This document shows, one piece after another, positions 12,598 through 24,518 of a stretch of 64,000 nt of DNA (position 1 is its first letter; each line of letters starts with the position of its first letter). The position numbers and the translations under genes are program-made. The notes below the pieces were generated by a model that saw nothing but the letters and a program-made list of their open reading frames with translations, was not told the DNA's origin and ran no database searches. Source of the DNA: Tubulanus polymorphus (Eukaryota; Nemertea; Palaeonemertea; Tubulaniformes; Tubulanidae); NCBI RefSeq assembly GCF_964204645.1, contig NC_134028.1, positions 26,634,153 through 26,698,152 on the forward strand, given 5' to 3'.

Positions 12598-15500
12598 ACA
12601 ACAGAAATTGTGAAATATATATGAACACAATCCAGAACAAAGAGACTTTAAATAAGTTTTTCGTTATAATTGTGGGATTTTCTACACATTACAACACAGA
12701 TATAGTGTTTTATGAATTGTTATCAACTAGTTATAACAATTTACACAACTGGTCGCTGATCCCGATCGGTTTGGAAATGAGATATTTCCAACGTTTTTCC
12801 TTTATACAGAGTAAAATCTCAATCGCGAACTGTAAAACTGGATACTACTTCTTTTTTAAAATCATTTTTTCTGTTTGCAAAAAACATTGGATGAGATGTT
12901 TATAACTAGAAAAAGTCGGTCAGACTGATCAAACCGCACGCCAGACATTCGGCGAATTTGTCGCGTCCGTCGCGTCAAAATCTGATTTATTTGACTATAT
13001 ATCGGAAAATTCCGGGAATTGCCGATGAGTTGTGGTTGTGTGTGACGTAATCAGAACGCCTCCACGCTGATTTCAATAGCGAGCGTTTACTAATACATCC
13101 GGGTAGTTAAATATGTAAATATAAACAAATACGCGAAAGAGAAATGTCAAGGTCGAAGTTTATAACGCGAGTCAGCATGTAAGCTGTTTGGATGAATGAA
13201 CGTCAGGTTTATGGCTGGTAAACAGTAGTTTTATGATCAGCGAGTAAGCGATAACACTTCAATTACTCAGCAATTAACCACTATCATTGCTGAGATATAA
13301 AAAATAAATACGCATAGAAAAATAGAAAATCGCTTTTCATTCGCAAACGGATTTCCTTCCGGGATCCGATCGTAAAAACGGCGTTTTCTTGTAAATGGAA
13401 TGAACGACGAGGTTATAATGGTTGGACAGACAGGTAGAAATAAGTCGGCGGTCAATCAGGCGCGTACGCGAAATAAAACACAATTAAGTGAAGTATTCCG
13501 TTCTTCGCGTGTTCCTCATTTAGACCAAATTCGTTGGGAAATAAAATATTCGAAAGTACTATTTGATACGCGTATAAAATGTTCGACTTGGATCGAATTG
13601 AACCCGTTAGCGAAAAGCACGGCGAATGCAACTATTTGCTAAATCTACGGGGGGTGACTACCTGCAACTAATTTCCTTTATATACAGTTTTATCCTCTGG
13701 TAGTTTAAACTCATTCGAAAGCGAAGGTTCAACAAAGTTAGATATATAAATATTGCAGCCGCAACGGTTTTTTGTGTTTTTGTTATCCGGATGGGGCTGG
13801 TGGTCGTGTTACATGTTCGGCGCGGTCTAATTCGAAATACAAAACATCATATTTTTCATGATTATCAATGACAGCGTTGTGGAGTAAACACGAGTTTTAT
13901 CAGCATTGATTAAATATAAGGCTATCGACAAAAAATGTTTCGCGTTATCAAATAAAACAACTCGATTAACCTTTAAACAATTGTCTATTGTAGATTAGGC
14001 ATTGTGTATTTAGTTACGACCTATGTGTCGACACTTCACGATTTGGAGCTCGGAAATAATATGTCCACCATATGTTGTGTTAGGGCTCAAACACCCAATG
14101 TCAAAACTGTGGTTCATCCTTGGGCGTACACGCTAGACTATATACGTACGTAGTTCATCCAATTCTAAACATTACACCAGTTTTATGTGTTTTCCAGAAC
14201 TATCCCGACAGTTAGTTTTAGAAAAACCCAATTTTAAAGGTGAACCCCAACAGAAACTGTGTGTTTTTCTAAGTTCAACACCACACAGTTAACACTTTTT
14301 ACTTGAAAAGGTACTTTCCCCGAACTCAGCACCACGTTTTACACACGATGACCTTGACTGCAGAGAGCATCACGTGTTAAGAGTACAGGACCCGATGGTG
14401 ATTATTGTTTTTGTTCGCATCAAGTAATTTTACCGGAAAAACAAAAACGTTCGTATAGTAGAAGGAATGATTTAACCTCCCACGAATAATGAGTGATATC
14501 TACATATCAGAATCCAGTTCCACCGTCCGCGTGTTGTCGGTTATATAGTTGTTGAAGACATTGAAAAAATGGAATGAAAAAATTAAAAAAGATATTAGAA
14601 AAATCTGTTCTTACCTATCCGTCGCTACGAGAGTTCCGTTCACTGTGAAATAAGAAATAAAAACACGATGAAGTTCACTTTGAGTTTAACAAAACAACTG
14701 TGAATTATTAGCATCAAACTTTCAGTATCATATACTTTCTAGGCAACCACGTGACACGGGCGAATGTGATATAGTTGATTGGATCGCTCCGTCACCATAA
14801 TCCCGTCCGCTGATTGGCCGAGATGATAACGGTCGTTTTTTTCAAATGCAGATACGTTGATGTAATAACATATCGAAGATCTTGAGGTCGTCTTGGAAAG
14901 ATTCGATATGCCTTGTTAGAATGCAATAAGCAGTAGCCTCCCCCCTCCGAGGCGATATCAGACAAGGAATGCTTGTAAGATTATTTTGATAAATGGAAAA
15001 TCTGTCTCTTCAAAGGCGAACCGACGAATACGAATATATAGAGACGCGATGTTCATGTCCGAGATTCAACTCTACCACTTTCCGGAGAAATCCATCATTT
15101 ATAAATGTTGATTAATAGCTCTCTAAAGTCGGGAGTATAAAAAGTTGATTGTGGAACTCCCTTTGCGTGTAGCTCATCGTATAAGAACGTTTGGTCGGGG
15201 GTATGAGGAACCTAATTGGAACTTTCCGGCGCTGTTTCATCGACAGGTAGAGATAATACGGGTCCTACACCCGGACTGAACACGCAAATATCCGTACAAG
15301 GATTTATAAAATTTAGCGGAATGACAAATTCGATTACATCCACTGCATAACATCCCGAATTATGACATCACCATTGCCCATCCTCAAACGACTGTAAATT
15401 AGACATAATCGAGCCCTGGAGGTCGTTACTATTACTGCCCAACGACATCACAGTGTTAGATGTGATTACTGAACGAATACGCGAGAGAATCATCAAACTC

Positions 15501-17541
15501 GAGAAATCACTGACACTATTTACGTAATGTTGATTGTATTTGATGCCAATCTGGGCGCGTATAATGAGTTTAACTGGACATAAAATATGAGTGGTTCAGT
15601 TTTTGTTCTTGTCGACAACATCTTCGAATCAAAGGTTCAATTAAGTTCGAGAATTGTATCTAATGAATGATTTACGCACCTCATGACGATTTTACTAAAT
15701 TAAGACCGTTGAACTGATTCCATAGCCTTATCGTACGGATTTATGTTTCGACCTTTATATAAAATGTGATTCTTATAAACATTCTCAAATCGTTTCGTCG
15801 GAATTATGCTTAATAAACAGGGAATGTGAGGTGTAAGATCGCGAGTATTTCAAAATGTATCTATCAAAAGCGATATTGAATTCAAGTATATTTAACCGAT
15901 TCGATTAAATATAAAGAGGTTACGAAAACATCTTCGCAGATAAGATATCAGATCAGATATTTTATTTCGACGATCTCTCCTTACGAATTTTCAAGGCGAA
16001 CAATAACGACTTTGATTGTGAATAACTGTTTTGAACTACGGAAAACTAAGCTCCGCGTTGTCGCGAAATGCTTTTCATTACACGTGAAAAAATAGATGAT
16101 TTGTTCATACGTCTCACGAAGATGAAACTTCTACTCACGTGTGTTAGAGGCTGGCGTGAATACATGGTGGTTATGTTGACGCGGTTCCAAAATCATATTC
16201 ATTTTGTCGTTGTTTGTAAATTCCCGCATATGATTGAAAACCTCGTGTGGATTGGAGATGAGAAACGTTCGCGATCGAGTGCGCGCTGTGTGTGTGTGTT
16301 ACTGGTATCTGTGCGCGTCCTGTTATATACACTCGACTCACTGACTGCCTGCGATTCGCTGCAGGTGGGATCTCGCTCGCACTAAACTTTCGCGCGAGTG
16401 TTGGTGCAAACGGAAGGGGTTACGGAGACCTCACGGGTTAGCGGAAGAGAGAATGAGGAAGACAATAATGACCCCCAGTGTTGATTCTTCGGGAAAGATC
16501 TTCTCACACGAGGAATTTCTAGAAACTTATATAGCGTCATTCAATGCAGAATCAGGGTACCCCCTATTTCCAAAGTACCTAACGATCGAGGTCACGGTAT
16601 GATGCGATTCAAATACTTCTTTTGTGAGTTCTCGAAATTTCTTACATCATTCTCGAATACGGACATTATAACGGAATGTTATTACGGTGAAATTCTATTT
16701 TTCAGACAAGTTTCAGATGAAGGCAGTCGTGTTGTGCTGAACTGCAGTTAGTATCTTAAAGTTTCGTTAAGTGTTAGAACTGATAAAAGTTGATAAGGAT
16801 TCCGTAATTTGAAAGCATTCTCGTTTTTGCTGACTCGTTTGAAAAGTATTTTACAACTTGTACCTTAAACTCCTTTATGTTCTTAAACACCGAAAAGAAA
16901 TCTCAAATATTTGATAAAATACTCAGATCATGTCTAGAAAACAAACAAAAAAACAAAAAACAAAGCGCCCGATGTTGGGCGGGGCTCTTACCCGGACTGA
17001 CGGTTGATGAAGACGTTCCACAACCCATTGTTGCAAATCCGAGTCGCGCTTCACAATGACACACACTCGACGCCCGAACTCGAAATTAAAACTAAGTCAC
17101 CGAGAGACGCAGACCTTTAAAATAGGTGGTTTATCTCGACTCAATGACACATTTGATATGACAATACTTATAGTGTTTAAGATTGCAAACTTGTGACATT
17201 TACCGTGTATTTCTAGGGGCTTCGAGTGTGACGATTAGTTACTCGACCTCCCCTCTCCCGAGAGACGAGACCAGGAATTTCTCTCACTTGGTGTTAATAT
17301 CAAACAGCACCAGTGTGGTCACTGAGTACACATCAAGTTTTACCCCCGGGAAGCTACGTAAATCGTCATATATGACAGATCCAGTGCATGGGATTGATTT
17401 AGAAAATATCTTTATTTCACTAGCGAGCCTTTTTTCACTTTGTTGTGAATTACGTGGATATGAATGAATTCCTTAGAAAATTCCCAACACTGATTTCTCT
17501 GGGTTCCGCGGGAATTCTACCCAGCAAATTCTACACAACAA

Positions 17542-17665
<124 letters not shown>

Positions 17666-17879
17666 TCATTTTCCGTACTGGAATGAGTACTGCGCCAATG
17701 AAGGAATAGTGCACTCGATGACCCCCGATGAAACTCTCGAATCAATGAGTGTTATCTGTGCGTTAAGAGTAAAACAATGTAACTATACTTCCAAGCACCT
17801 GTTGTCAAACGACAAATTATAGCGGTTACGACGACGACGACGACGACCGTGTTTGAGAGAGTGGTTTGTGTAAACCAGG

Positions 17880-17921
17880 TCCTCCACCCTCCCCACAGTG
17901 TCCTCCACCCTCCCCACAGTG
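17880..17921. repeat. 21-bp direct tandem duplication
   Basis: Two exact adjacent copies of a pyrimidine-rich unit beginning TCCTCCACCCTCCCCACAGT, at 17880-17900 and 17901-17921. A (GAC)n-like trinucleotide run lies just upstream at about 17828. Confidence 0.9.
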
Positions 17922-18765
17922 TTATCCGGTACATATTTATCGTATTTTAATGCAAACTAAAACTACAAATGTCAACAAACGAAGACAACGATTTCTCGAT
18001 GTATCGCAATCTTTATCATTTCGAGATATTATAACTTTGTTAAAAAAAAAATCTCTTTCTCAAATCTTTAAGATGCCAAACGTTCGACTAGATACATTTA
18101 TAAACAATACATATTTGATCTCGAAATGACGAAAAAATATAATCCCAACACGAGATAGCCTAACAGCGGACGATTCCCTGGTTTCGAGGCGTTCTTTTTT
18201 GTAATATGCAAAACAAATCAACGTAGGCCTGTGTTCATGATTAAGAAATGACATTGAAATGACCTTGAAGACCTGAGACGATTTTGCTGGAATCAAATCG
18301 TTATTTTCAATATCAATCAATTTATGAATTTTGCGATCAAATTATTATGGAACGAAGAAAAAACGATTTACTAAAAACAACTTTAATATAACATATTTAC
18401 GCGTGATACACGTTAATTGATTAATGCAAATTAATGCACTTTTAGACACGAGTTTATGATCAGATGTTGATTCGGAACGATACGTTAAGGATATATCAGT
18501 AAAGGTTGTCCGTCTATAAAACTGTCACTCAGATGTGGCACTTCAATGAATCGCGCAATTAATCCGCGAAAAATATGATTTCACCGGACTATGTTCACGA
18601 ACCACAACAATGATGTGGTCTCAATGAACGTGTTAAACTTTTTTTTACAGATTATAAATTAAACTTACTTCGATTGTTTTTAGTTTCTTCCTGCATTCGT
18701 TTGAAACGTGCGTACATAATGAAATATCCATTTAAAACTAGCAGAGCGGCGTTTTAGAATATTCG

Positions 18766-18767
<2 letters not shown>

Positions 18768-18847
<80 letters not shown>

Positions 18848-18850
18848 TTG
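18768..18850. repeat. Compound microsatellite (TA)n then (TATG)n
   Basis: About 55 bp of TA repeats run directly into five to six TATG units. It is a second independent AT microsatellite 1.1 kb from the one at 17544. No gene is associated. Confidence 0.95.
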
Positions 18851-19901
18851 ATATATATGTACAGACCGTTAGCTAAAATCAATCCGTAGACGACGACGAA
18901 ATCACATTAATTTTGTCAAATATTAAAATATGCCTTATATGAATGAATGAAGGAATGAATACGCGAAATGAAGGACGGTATTACTGACGTCGCTCGTTGA
19001 CAGGTTCACCGCGGGCATACAGACAATAGTATTATCCAGTTAAATGAATTAACCATAGTTCTTCCGTGCGTGGTCCCGAATTTAAACGTGTTTTGTTAAA
19101 GTTTCTTTCCTTTCATTATGAGTTCAGTGAATCGACCGACAAAAGGTATGTTCGTTCGTAAGCGAAATGAATGCGTCGCCCCCAGCTGAAAAAAACCGCC
19201 TCGATTCAAACCGAACACGTCATGTTAATTTTCAAAACACTCAAATTGAAAAGGTACTCGACAACGGCGACGAAAAAAAACTATTTTTCATTCAGGTTTC
19301 TCGTGATTATGAAAATGTAAAAAAGGGTATTTGCACCGAAGTTGAATTTGAATTTTTGTGTATGTATTTTTTCTCACCAAAACGAACCGGATACCCCGAA
19401 ATATAACGACCCCATACCACTTCAATCAATAGGACCGTATTAGGTGTAACACTTTTGAATTGCTCATATTTCTGCTAGAATTTCCCCGATAATTAGGACT
19501 CATGGGGCGCGGCCGATCACAAGAGAAGCCGACGCACAATACACAGCTGAGCTTGGACATTTTAATGTAAATCAAAGGCATGAATATAATTGTTAAACTA
19601 TTTTTAGATTATACCCCGATAAACAGATAAACTAAACTTAGAAATAGCAGATCGGGCTATATATATATATATAGCCTGTTGAGGAAAATCCAGCATTGTA
19701 GAAACTGTTTCATATCGACTGCGCCGTTTCCTTCCTACTTACAGGACACTAATATTTCAGTGTTTGTATAAAAATAAATAGCTAAGCGCAAACCGTCATG
19801 TATGACAGCAACAGCAGCAGCTGTCGCGTGATTTCATATATTCCATATATATTTATACATATGACATTCAGGAAATCTACGTGTGCTGTTGGTTGTCGTG
19901 C

Positions 19902-19973
19902 GGGGTTGTAGCTCAGTGGTAGAGCGTCCGCTTTGCATGCGGAAGGCCCGGGGTTCGAAACCCCGCAACTCCA
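19902..19973 (+). tRNA. tRNA-Ala, anticodon TGC
   Basis: A 72-nt cloverleaf folds fully. The acceptor stem is GGGGTTG with CAACTCC; the D arm is GCTC...GAGC; the anticodon stem TCCGC/GCGGA encloses loop TTTGCAT with anticodon TGC; the T arm CGGGG/CCCCG encloses TTCGAAA. The third acceptor pair is G:U (G3:U70), the identity element for alanyl-tRNA synthetase, and the discriminator base is A. The internal promoter boxes (A box at the D arm, B box GGTTCGAAA) are intact, so it is probably a functional nuclear tRNA gene. No intron and no encoded CCA-end extension are seen. Confidence 0.97.
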
Positions 19974-20417
19974 AGTCGTGGGCACTGTGAGATCCTATTT
20001 TGTCGAATGTAGTTCAATGGCTCTAATAATTTTGCCTACCTGTGGTTGAACAATCTGCCGGCATCACTCTTGACTAATTATAGTACGTATATTCCGTTTT
20101 ATATCGTGTTGGAAAACGACCTTTAGTTCTTTATTCCTAAAGATGCATTTCGTCTTGATGATTAGCTTCCGCGCACATGAAAATGGTCGATGCTCGGTGT
20201 ACGGGTTTCTGTATGTAATCTGAGACTATTTTGACAGTCGAAGATAGAATTCCCGTTTTCTATTCAAACTGATCGAGAGAGCGGCGACTGATAGACGACA
20301 ACGGCTCGGGAACTGTTTCTCATTTAAAATCGACTACGCACAATGCACTAATCAATCTAGCCCGTTATTCATAAGTCACGCAGATATTACAATGTGCGAG
20401 ATAGCGAGGTGAACTGA

Positions 20418-20457
20418 GGGAGGGAGAGAGGGTGTAAGGGAGGGAGAGAGGGTGTAA
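20418..20457. repeat. 20-bp purine-rich tandem duplication
   Basis: Two exact copies of GGGAGGGAGAGAGGGTGTAA stand side by side at 20418-20437 and 20438-20457. Confidence 0.9.
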
Positions 20458-21091
20458 CGGATAAAGTCGGAACAAACTGTCAAACTACACAAGTCAATGA
20501 CCCGAATTAGAGCAAGTCTCAAAACGAAAAAGGCACTAACAGTTTTCACGAAGAAATTTCCCTGGCCGAAAAAGCGATTTTAATCTTAGTTCGTGTCAGA
20601 ATAGCGCATGAAATTGCTCAGAGGATTAAACCGCGACAATCGCCCAGGGGTGCGGCGGACAGAACGAGTTGTACGTAATTGGGTTCAAAGAGAAAATCCT
20701 TTTGCGTAACATGAAATCAAATATGTTAAGAATTGCGCAATTTTCATGTTTTCCCAGCGGATTAATAGTAAATAAACGCCGAGATTTAGGTAAATCAGTA
20801 GTTTGTTTTTGATTTTGAACGGATTTTTTGTTAGTTATTCCACTACACGCATACTAACGATTCTCGCTAAGTTTAGTATTTACGTGTTTTACGCGCACAG
20901 TCGGAATAGATTTAATCTTAATGTAAATATTAATTCCAAGAGGAGATTATGAATATGAATGAGTAGTTGATATCGAGACAATCAATGGGTTATTAGTACT
21001 TGTGGGTGAATACGTGCAAAACGTGTGTCATGGTTAGAGGTGATTCGGTACAAGATTGTTTATTCATTCGTCTTCACATCTATTCAAATGC

Positions 21092-21310
21092 GAGGGGAGA
21101 CAGAGACGGATGAGAAAAAAGAGTTGAAGGGAAGGTAATGGGACGAGGAAGAGGAGAGGGAGAGAGATGATGAGGGGGAGAGGTTGAATAGACGGAGGGA
21201 GGGAGCGAGTGAATGAGAAATAGATGAAAGACTGAGGTATATGAGATAGAGGGACGGACAGACGGTCAGAGGGAGGGGAAGGGAGGGAGGGAGAGAAGAG
21301 TGCATGAGAA
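21092..21310 (+). repeat. Polypurine (GA-rich) tract about 0.2 kb long
   Basis: The plus strand is almost entirely A and G over about 220 bp, with many GGGAGGGA and GAGAGA clusters. The complementary strand gives open frames rich in Ser, Leu and Pro purely because of this composition. Such tracts can form triplex (H-DNA) or G-rich structures. Confidence 0.8.
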
Positions 21311-24130
21311 AGATATGAAAGGCTTCGGGCTATGTTTTCCCTCAAGTTCATGATTATTGACCCGCACACGTTAATGTAGCGATATCGCGCGGCTGATCTC
21401 AGATTACGATGCCCGGATATGTCGCGGTACAATATCCAGTTTTCATCTTCATCGAAAATCTCGCGTTTAAGGATTTTACGATCGAAATTGCAAATCAACG
21501 AGAAATGCTATTTGTTTAGGATATAACAAATATTTAGAGCACGGTCGTGAATTGTCAGTGAAATTCTTAGAAATGCGTCTAGAAAGTGTATTCAACGATA
21601 CGCGACCATTTACCCTTTCGTCCTTGTCAACTTCTCAATCGAAAATGAATGTTTCATTTCCATAGTTTCAGTAAAGTCGGTTTAGGTTAGTTTTGAGTGA
21701 ACGCCGCGCGCAATGTCGGGTGACATTCGCCGATTGAACGCAATGGTACTCAGAAAACTACTTGATGTAACTCTTTAAGTGCCTCGCTACACAAGAATCT
21801 CGGTCAAATAGCAATTTCATAATGAATCAATTGGCGTTGTGTCAAAGGTGTCAAAAGAGGCACGCGCGCGCCAGAATAAAACAACTGTATAACTCGAATC
21901 ATTTAAGGCCTACACACGGGGTCATTCTGTGGTTTTATGAATCTCTAGCGCTGAGATGCGCTGACGTGAAAAAGCGCATCTTAAATTTCAAGTGTAGTCT
22001 TTAATTGTGAGTTAAGCTATAGCATTAAGTTGGTGTTAAATCCAACCGACTGATCTCATTACCTGTTGCGCAGTAGTGACTTAAATCCACGAGTGGTCTC
22101 AAATCTGAAGACTAGTTAAGTTTTTGTAGAACTCAGTTCGTAATGGAAAAATATAAATACATTAAGAAATCCTCTTTTATTTTTTTTTTGGTATTTGTTC
22201 TATAATTAGTATCTGGTTGAGTACCGTATGGGTTTTGAGTGCGCGCCTGATGCCCGCAAAATCAAGTAATCTCGATCGAAAGGATCGCACGCAATGGGAG
22301 TTTCATTCGGTGAGGATGACATCGGGTCGATGACAGCAAACAACATTGAACTGATTGAACCTGGGGTTGATAAACACGATGAAAACACGAGAATCATTGA
22401 TCGCGTTCGCGTTACATTAAACAGATAAAGCAAACATTGTGTGTATAGAATCCCGGCTGTGGACAGCTGTTCAAACCCCGGAATGTCATCTGCACCGATT
22501 TTACACTCAACCGTCCACAGAATGTTTTTACGTAATTGCCAAATGTGTTACTTCGTTCGAATTCTACCCGGAACCCTCACTGGAATATAACGGGTCCCAG
22601 CCGTGACCTATCAATAACTTAAACCCCTAGCGATGTCATCATGGTGAAGGCAGAAAAAAAATTGGCGAAGGCCGGAAAAATAATGAGAATTGAAGATGAT
22701 TCTACTGGCGGCAAAGTTGATATCATCATTGATCTTAATATTTGATATCAACGTCATCTATTTTTCGTGATGCATATTTCGAGTTATATAATTAAAGTAA
22801 ATTGAATTCGCAATAACATATGAATAGGAATGGGTCATGTTTTACATAACTTGCAGATCAAGCTGAATTTTCTAGAGCCATAGCAGGCTGCATAGATTCA
22901 TTCACGGGCAGCGACCAATGCCCTTTTAGGCATCCGTATTGAAGTGGAAGAGTGAAGACCCCCCGGTTCCCGTTTAACAAGTTCCAGCGGACTGATTTAT
23001 CTAAACTGATTCAGGAATCGACCTAATAATGTCGAAAAGTGACATTCGTGCGTTTTATTTTCTGGAAATCAATGGAATGATAGTCAATTTTCGATGTAAT
23101 TTCCCTGGCGATTTCTTCCTTGGCCATTTTCCGTTCACGCACTGTCCTGGAGCGAGTTGATATTTCGTCTTGAGTTTTTTTAGGGAACTAAATCTTTTAA
23201 GGAAATGAAATCTTAATACGTGTGTTGGAAATAAAGATTTGTGTTCTTGTTCATCGGTAAAATTATCTTATAAGAATTTATTTTTTTTCTAATTACCATA
23301 TGACGATTTTCTAGTCGTTTCTTTTTCAATTCTCAAACCAAAAAGCACCATGCATAAAGCAACATGCAATTTTATACCTGGGATATTATCTCGGAGCCGT
23401 TGACGTGACCCGCGCTATCCTCTATTGATCGTGTCATCGACGTAAAACCCATTTCATTCCATAGTAAGGTCGAATCCCTCATTATTCTATTTCGTACATA
23501 TTTTTGTAGATTCGGTGATTTAATCGACGATTTGATGGATCTGGCGCAGCGATGAACAAAAGAAACAACTGTATGATTTATTCGCTGCGACATGGCGCGA
23601 ATCCTTTCTTCAAACAAATTCAAACGATTAAAAACGACTGTTATTTTCAAAAAGGCAATTCATAACATAAACATTTTTCAAAATGTATAATCAATTTTTA
23701 TTGCCAATTTCGAATGTAGTTTTTTATTACAAAGGATTTTAGAATAGAACGGGAACCGACTACACTTGGTGATAATATCTATTGCACTTATTGTCCCAGT
23801 GCACCATAATAAATTAATGATTCATATAATTGTGATGACATCCTGACACCCGACCGATTACTCATCCAAAAAATAATATCCCACTCAGCTTTCAATCATT
23901 ATAGCAATGCTTCAGTGAAGTTTCTATCTCATTATTTGATATCTCGTAGTTGGTAAGGTATCGAGGATGTCATATCATCATCATGAGAATAGATGAAGCA
24001 AAGTTTATTTCCGTTGAGGTTTCATGACAAAAACACAAACAGGCAACAAAGAAGGCAAACGAATCTCACACCTATAGCATAGCACCAGAATTAAACATAT
24101 CTCACGTATCCAAGAATCATGTTAATGTGA

Positions 24131-24332
24131 ATGTCTAAAGCGGGGCGATTTTCGTCGCAAGCGACAAAATCGCCGAGAAATCGCCTAGTGTGCGGTCACT
24201 GGCAACCATTGTCGGCCGAAAAATCGTCGCCGGCGACAAGATCGCTCAGTATCTGGCATGCTAGATATTCGGCGACAAGATCGCCGAGGATCGGCAGCAA
24301 ATCGCGTAGTGTGCGCCCGGCTTTACTTACAC
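24131..24332. mobile_element. MITE-like element with imperfect terminal inverted repeats
   Basis: About 200 bp, GC-richer than its surroundings. The left end TAAAGCGGGGCG mirrors the right end CGCCCGGCTTTA imperfectly. The interior is built from repeats of GCGACAAAATCGCC-like palindromes and GCCTAGTGTGCG / GCGTAGTGTGCG segments. No transposase is encoded, which fits a non-autonomous DNA transposon. A clear target-site duplication was not identified. Confidence 0.6.
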
Positions 24333-24518
24333 AAGGGAGCGTAGTTCCCGGTTGACTCACAGTCAGGGTCAGAGAGTCGGGTTAACCAAAGACTACGGGT
24401 GAGTCGAATATAGTAATGTTTGGCACAATCTCCGCCAGGTGGTGTTATAGAATGAATACCCCTTCACCGCGTGTAGTTCGAAAAGTAGATGTAGAAATAT
24501 GTGAAATATATACCCGCC

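Larger units (their letters stand above)
19974..24130. other. Intergenic sequence between the tRNA and the MITE-like repeat
   Basis: No protein gene is recognised. Apart from the 20-bp duplication at 20418 and the polypurine tract at 21092, the sequence is unremarkable AT-rich DNA. A TTTATT at 24004-24009 would be an AATAAA on the minus strand, about 0.5 kb beyond the IP6K stop, and may be its polyadenylation signal. Confidence 0.35.

Noticed and set aside
12516-12905. 129-codon plus-strand open frame
   Set aside because: No recognisable family, AT-driven composition (Phe, Ile, Tyr, Asn), and it spans the Penelope-type motif at 12560.
21064-21498. 144-codon minus-strand frame rich in Ser, Leu and Pro
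   Set aside because: Translation of the polypurine tract's complement; no domain, and an overlapping second frame is equally open.
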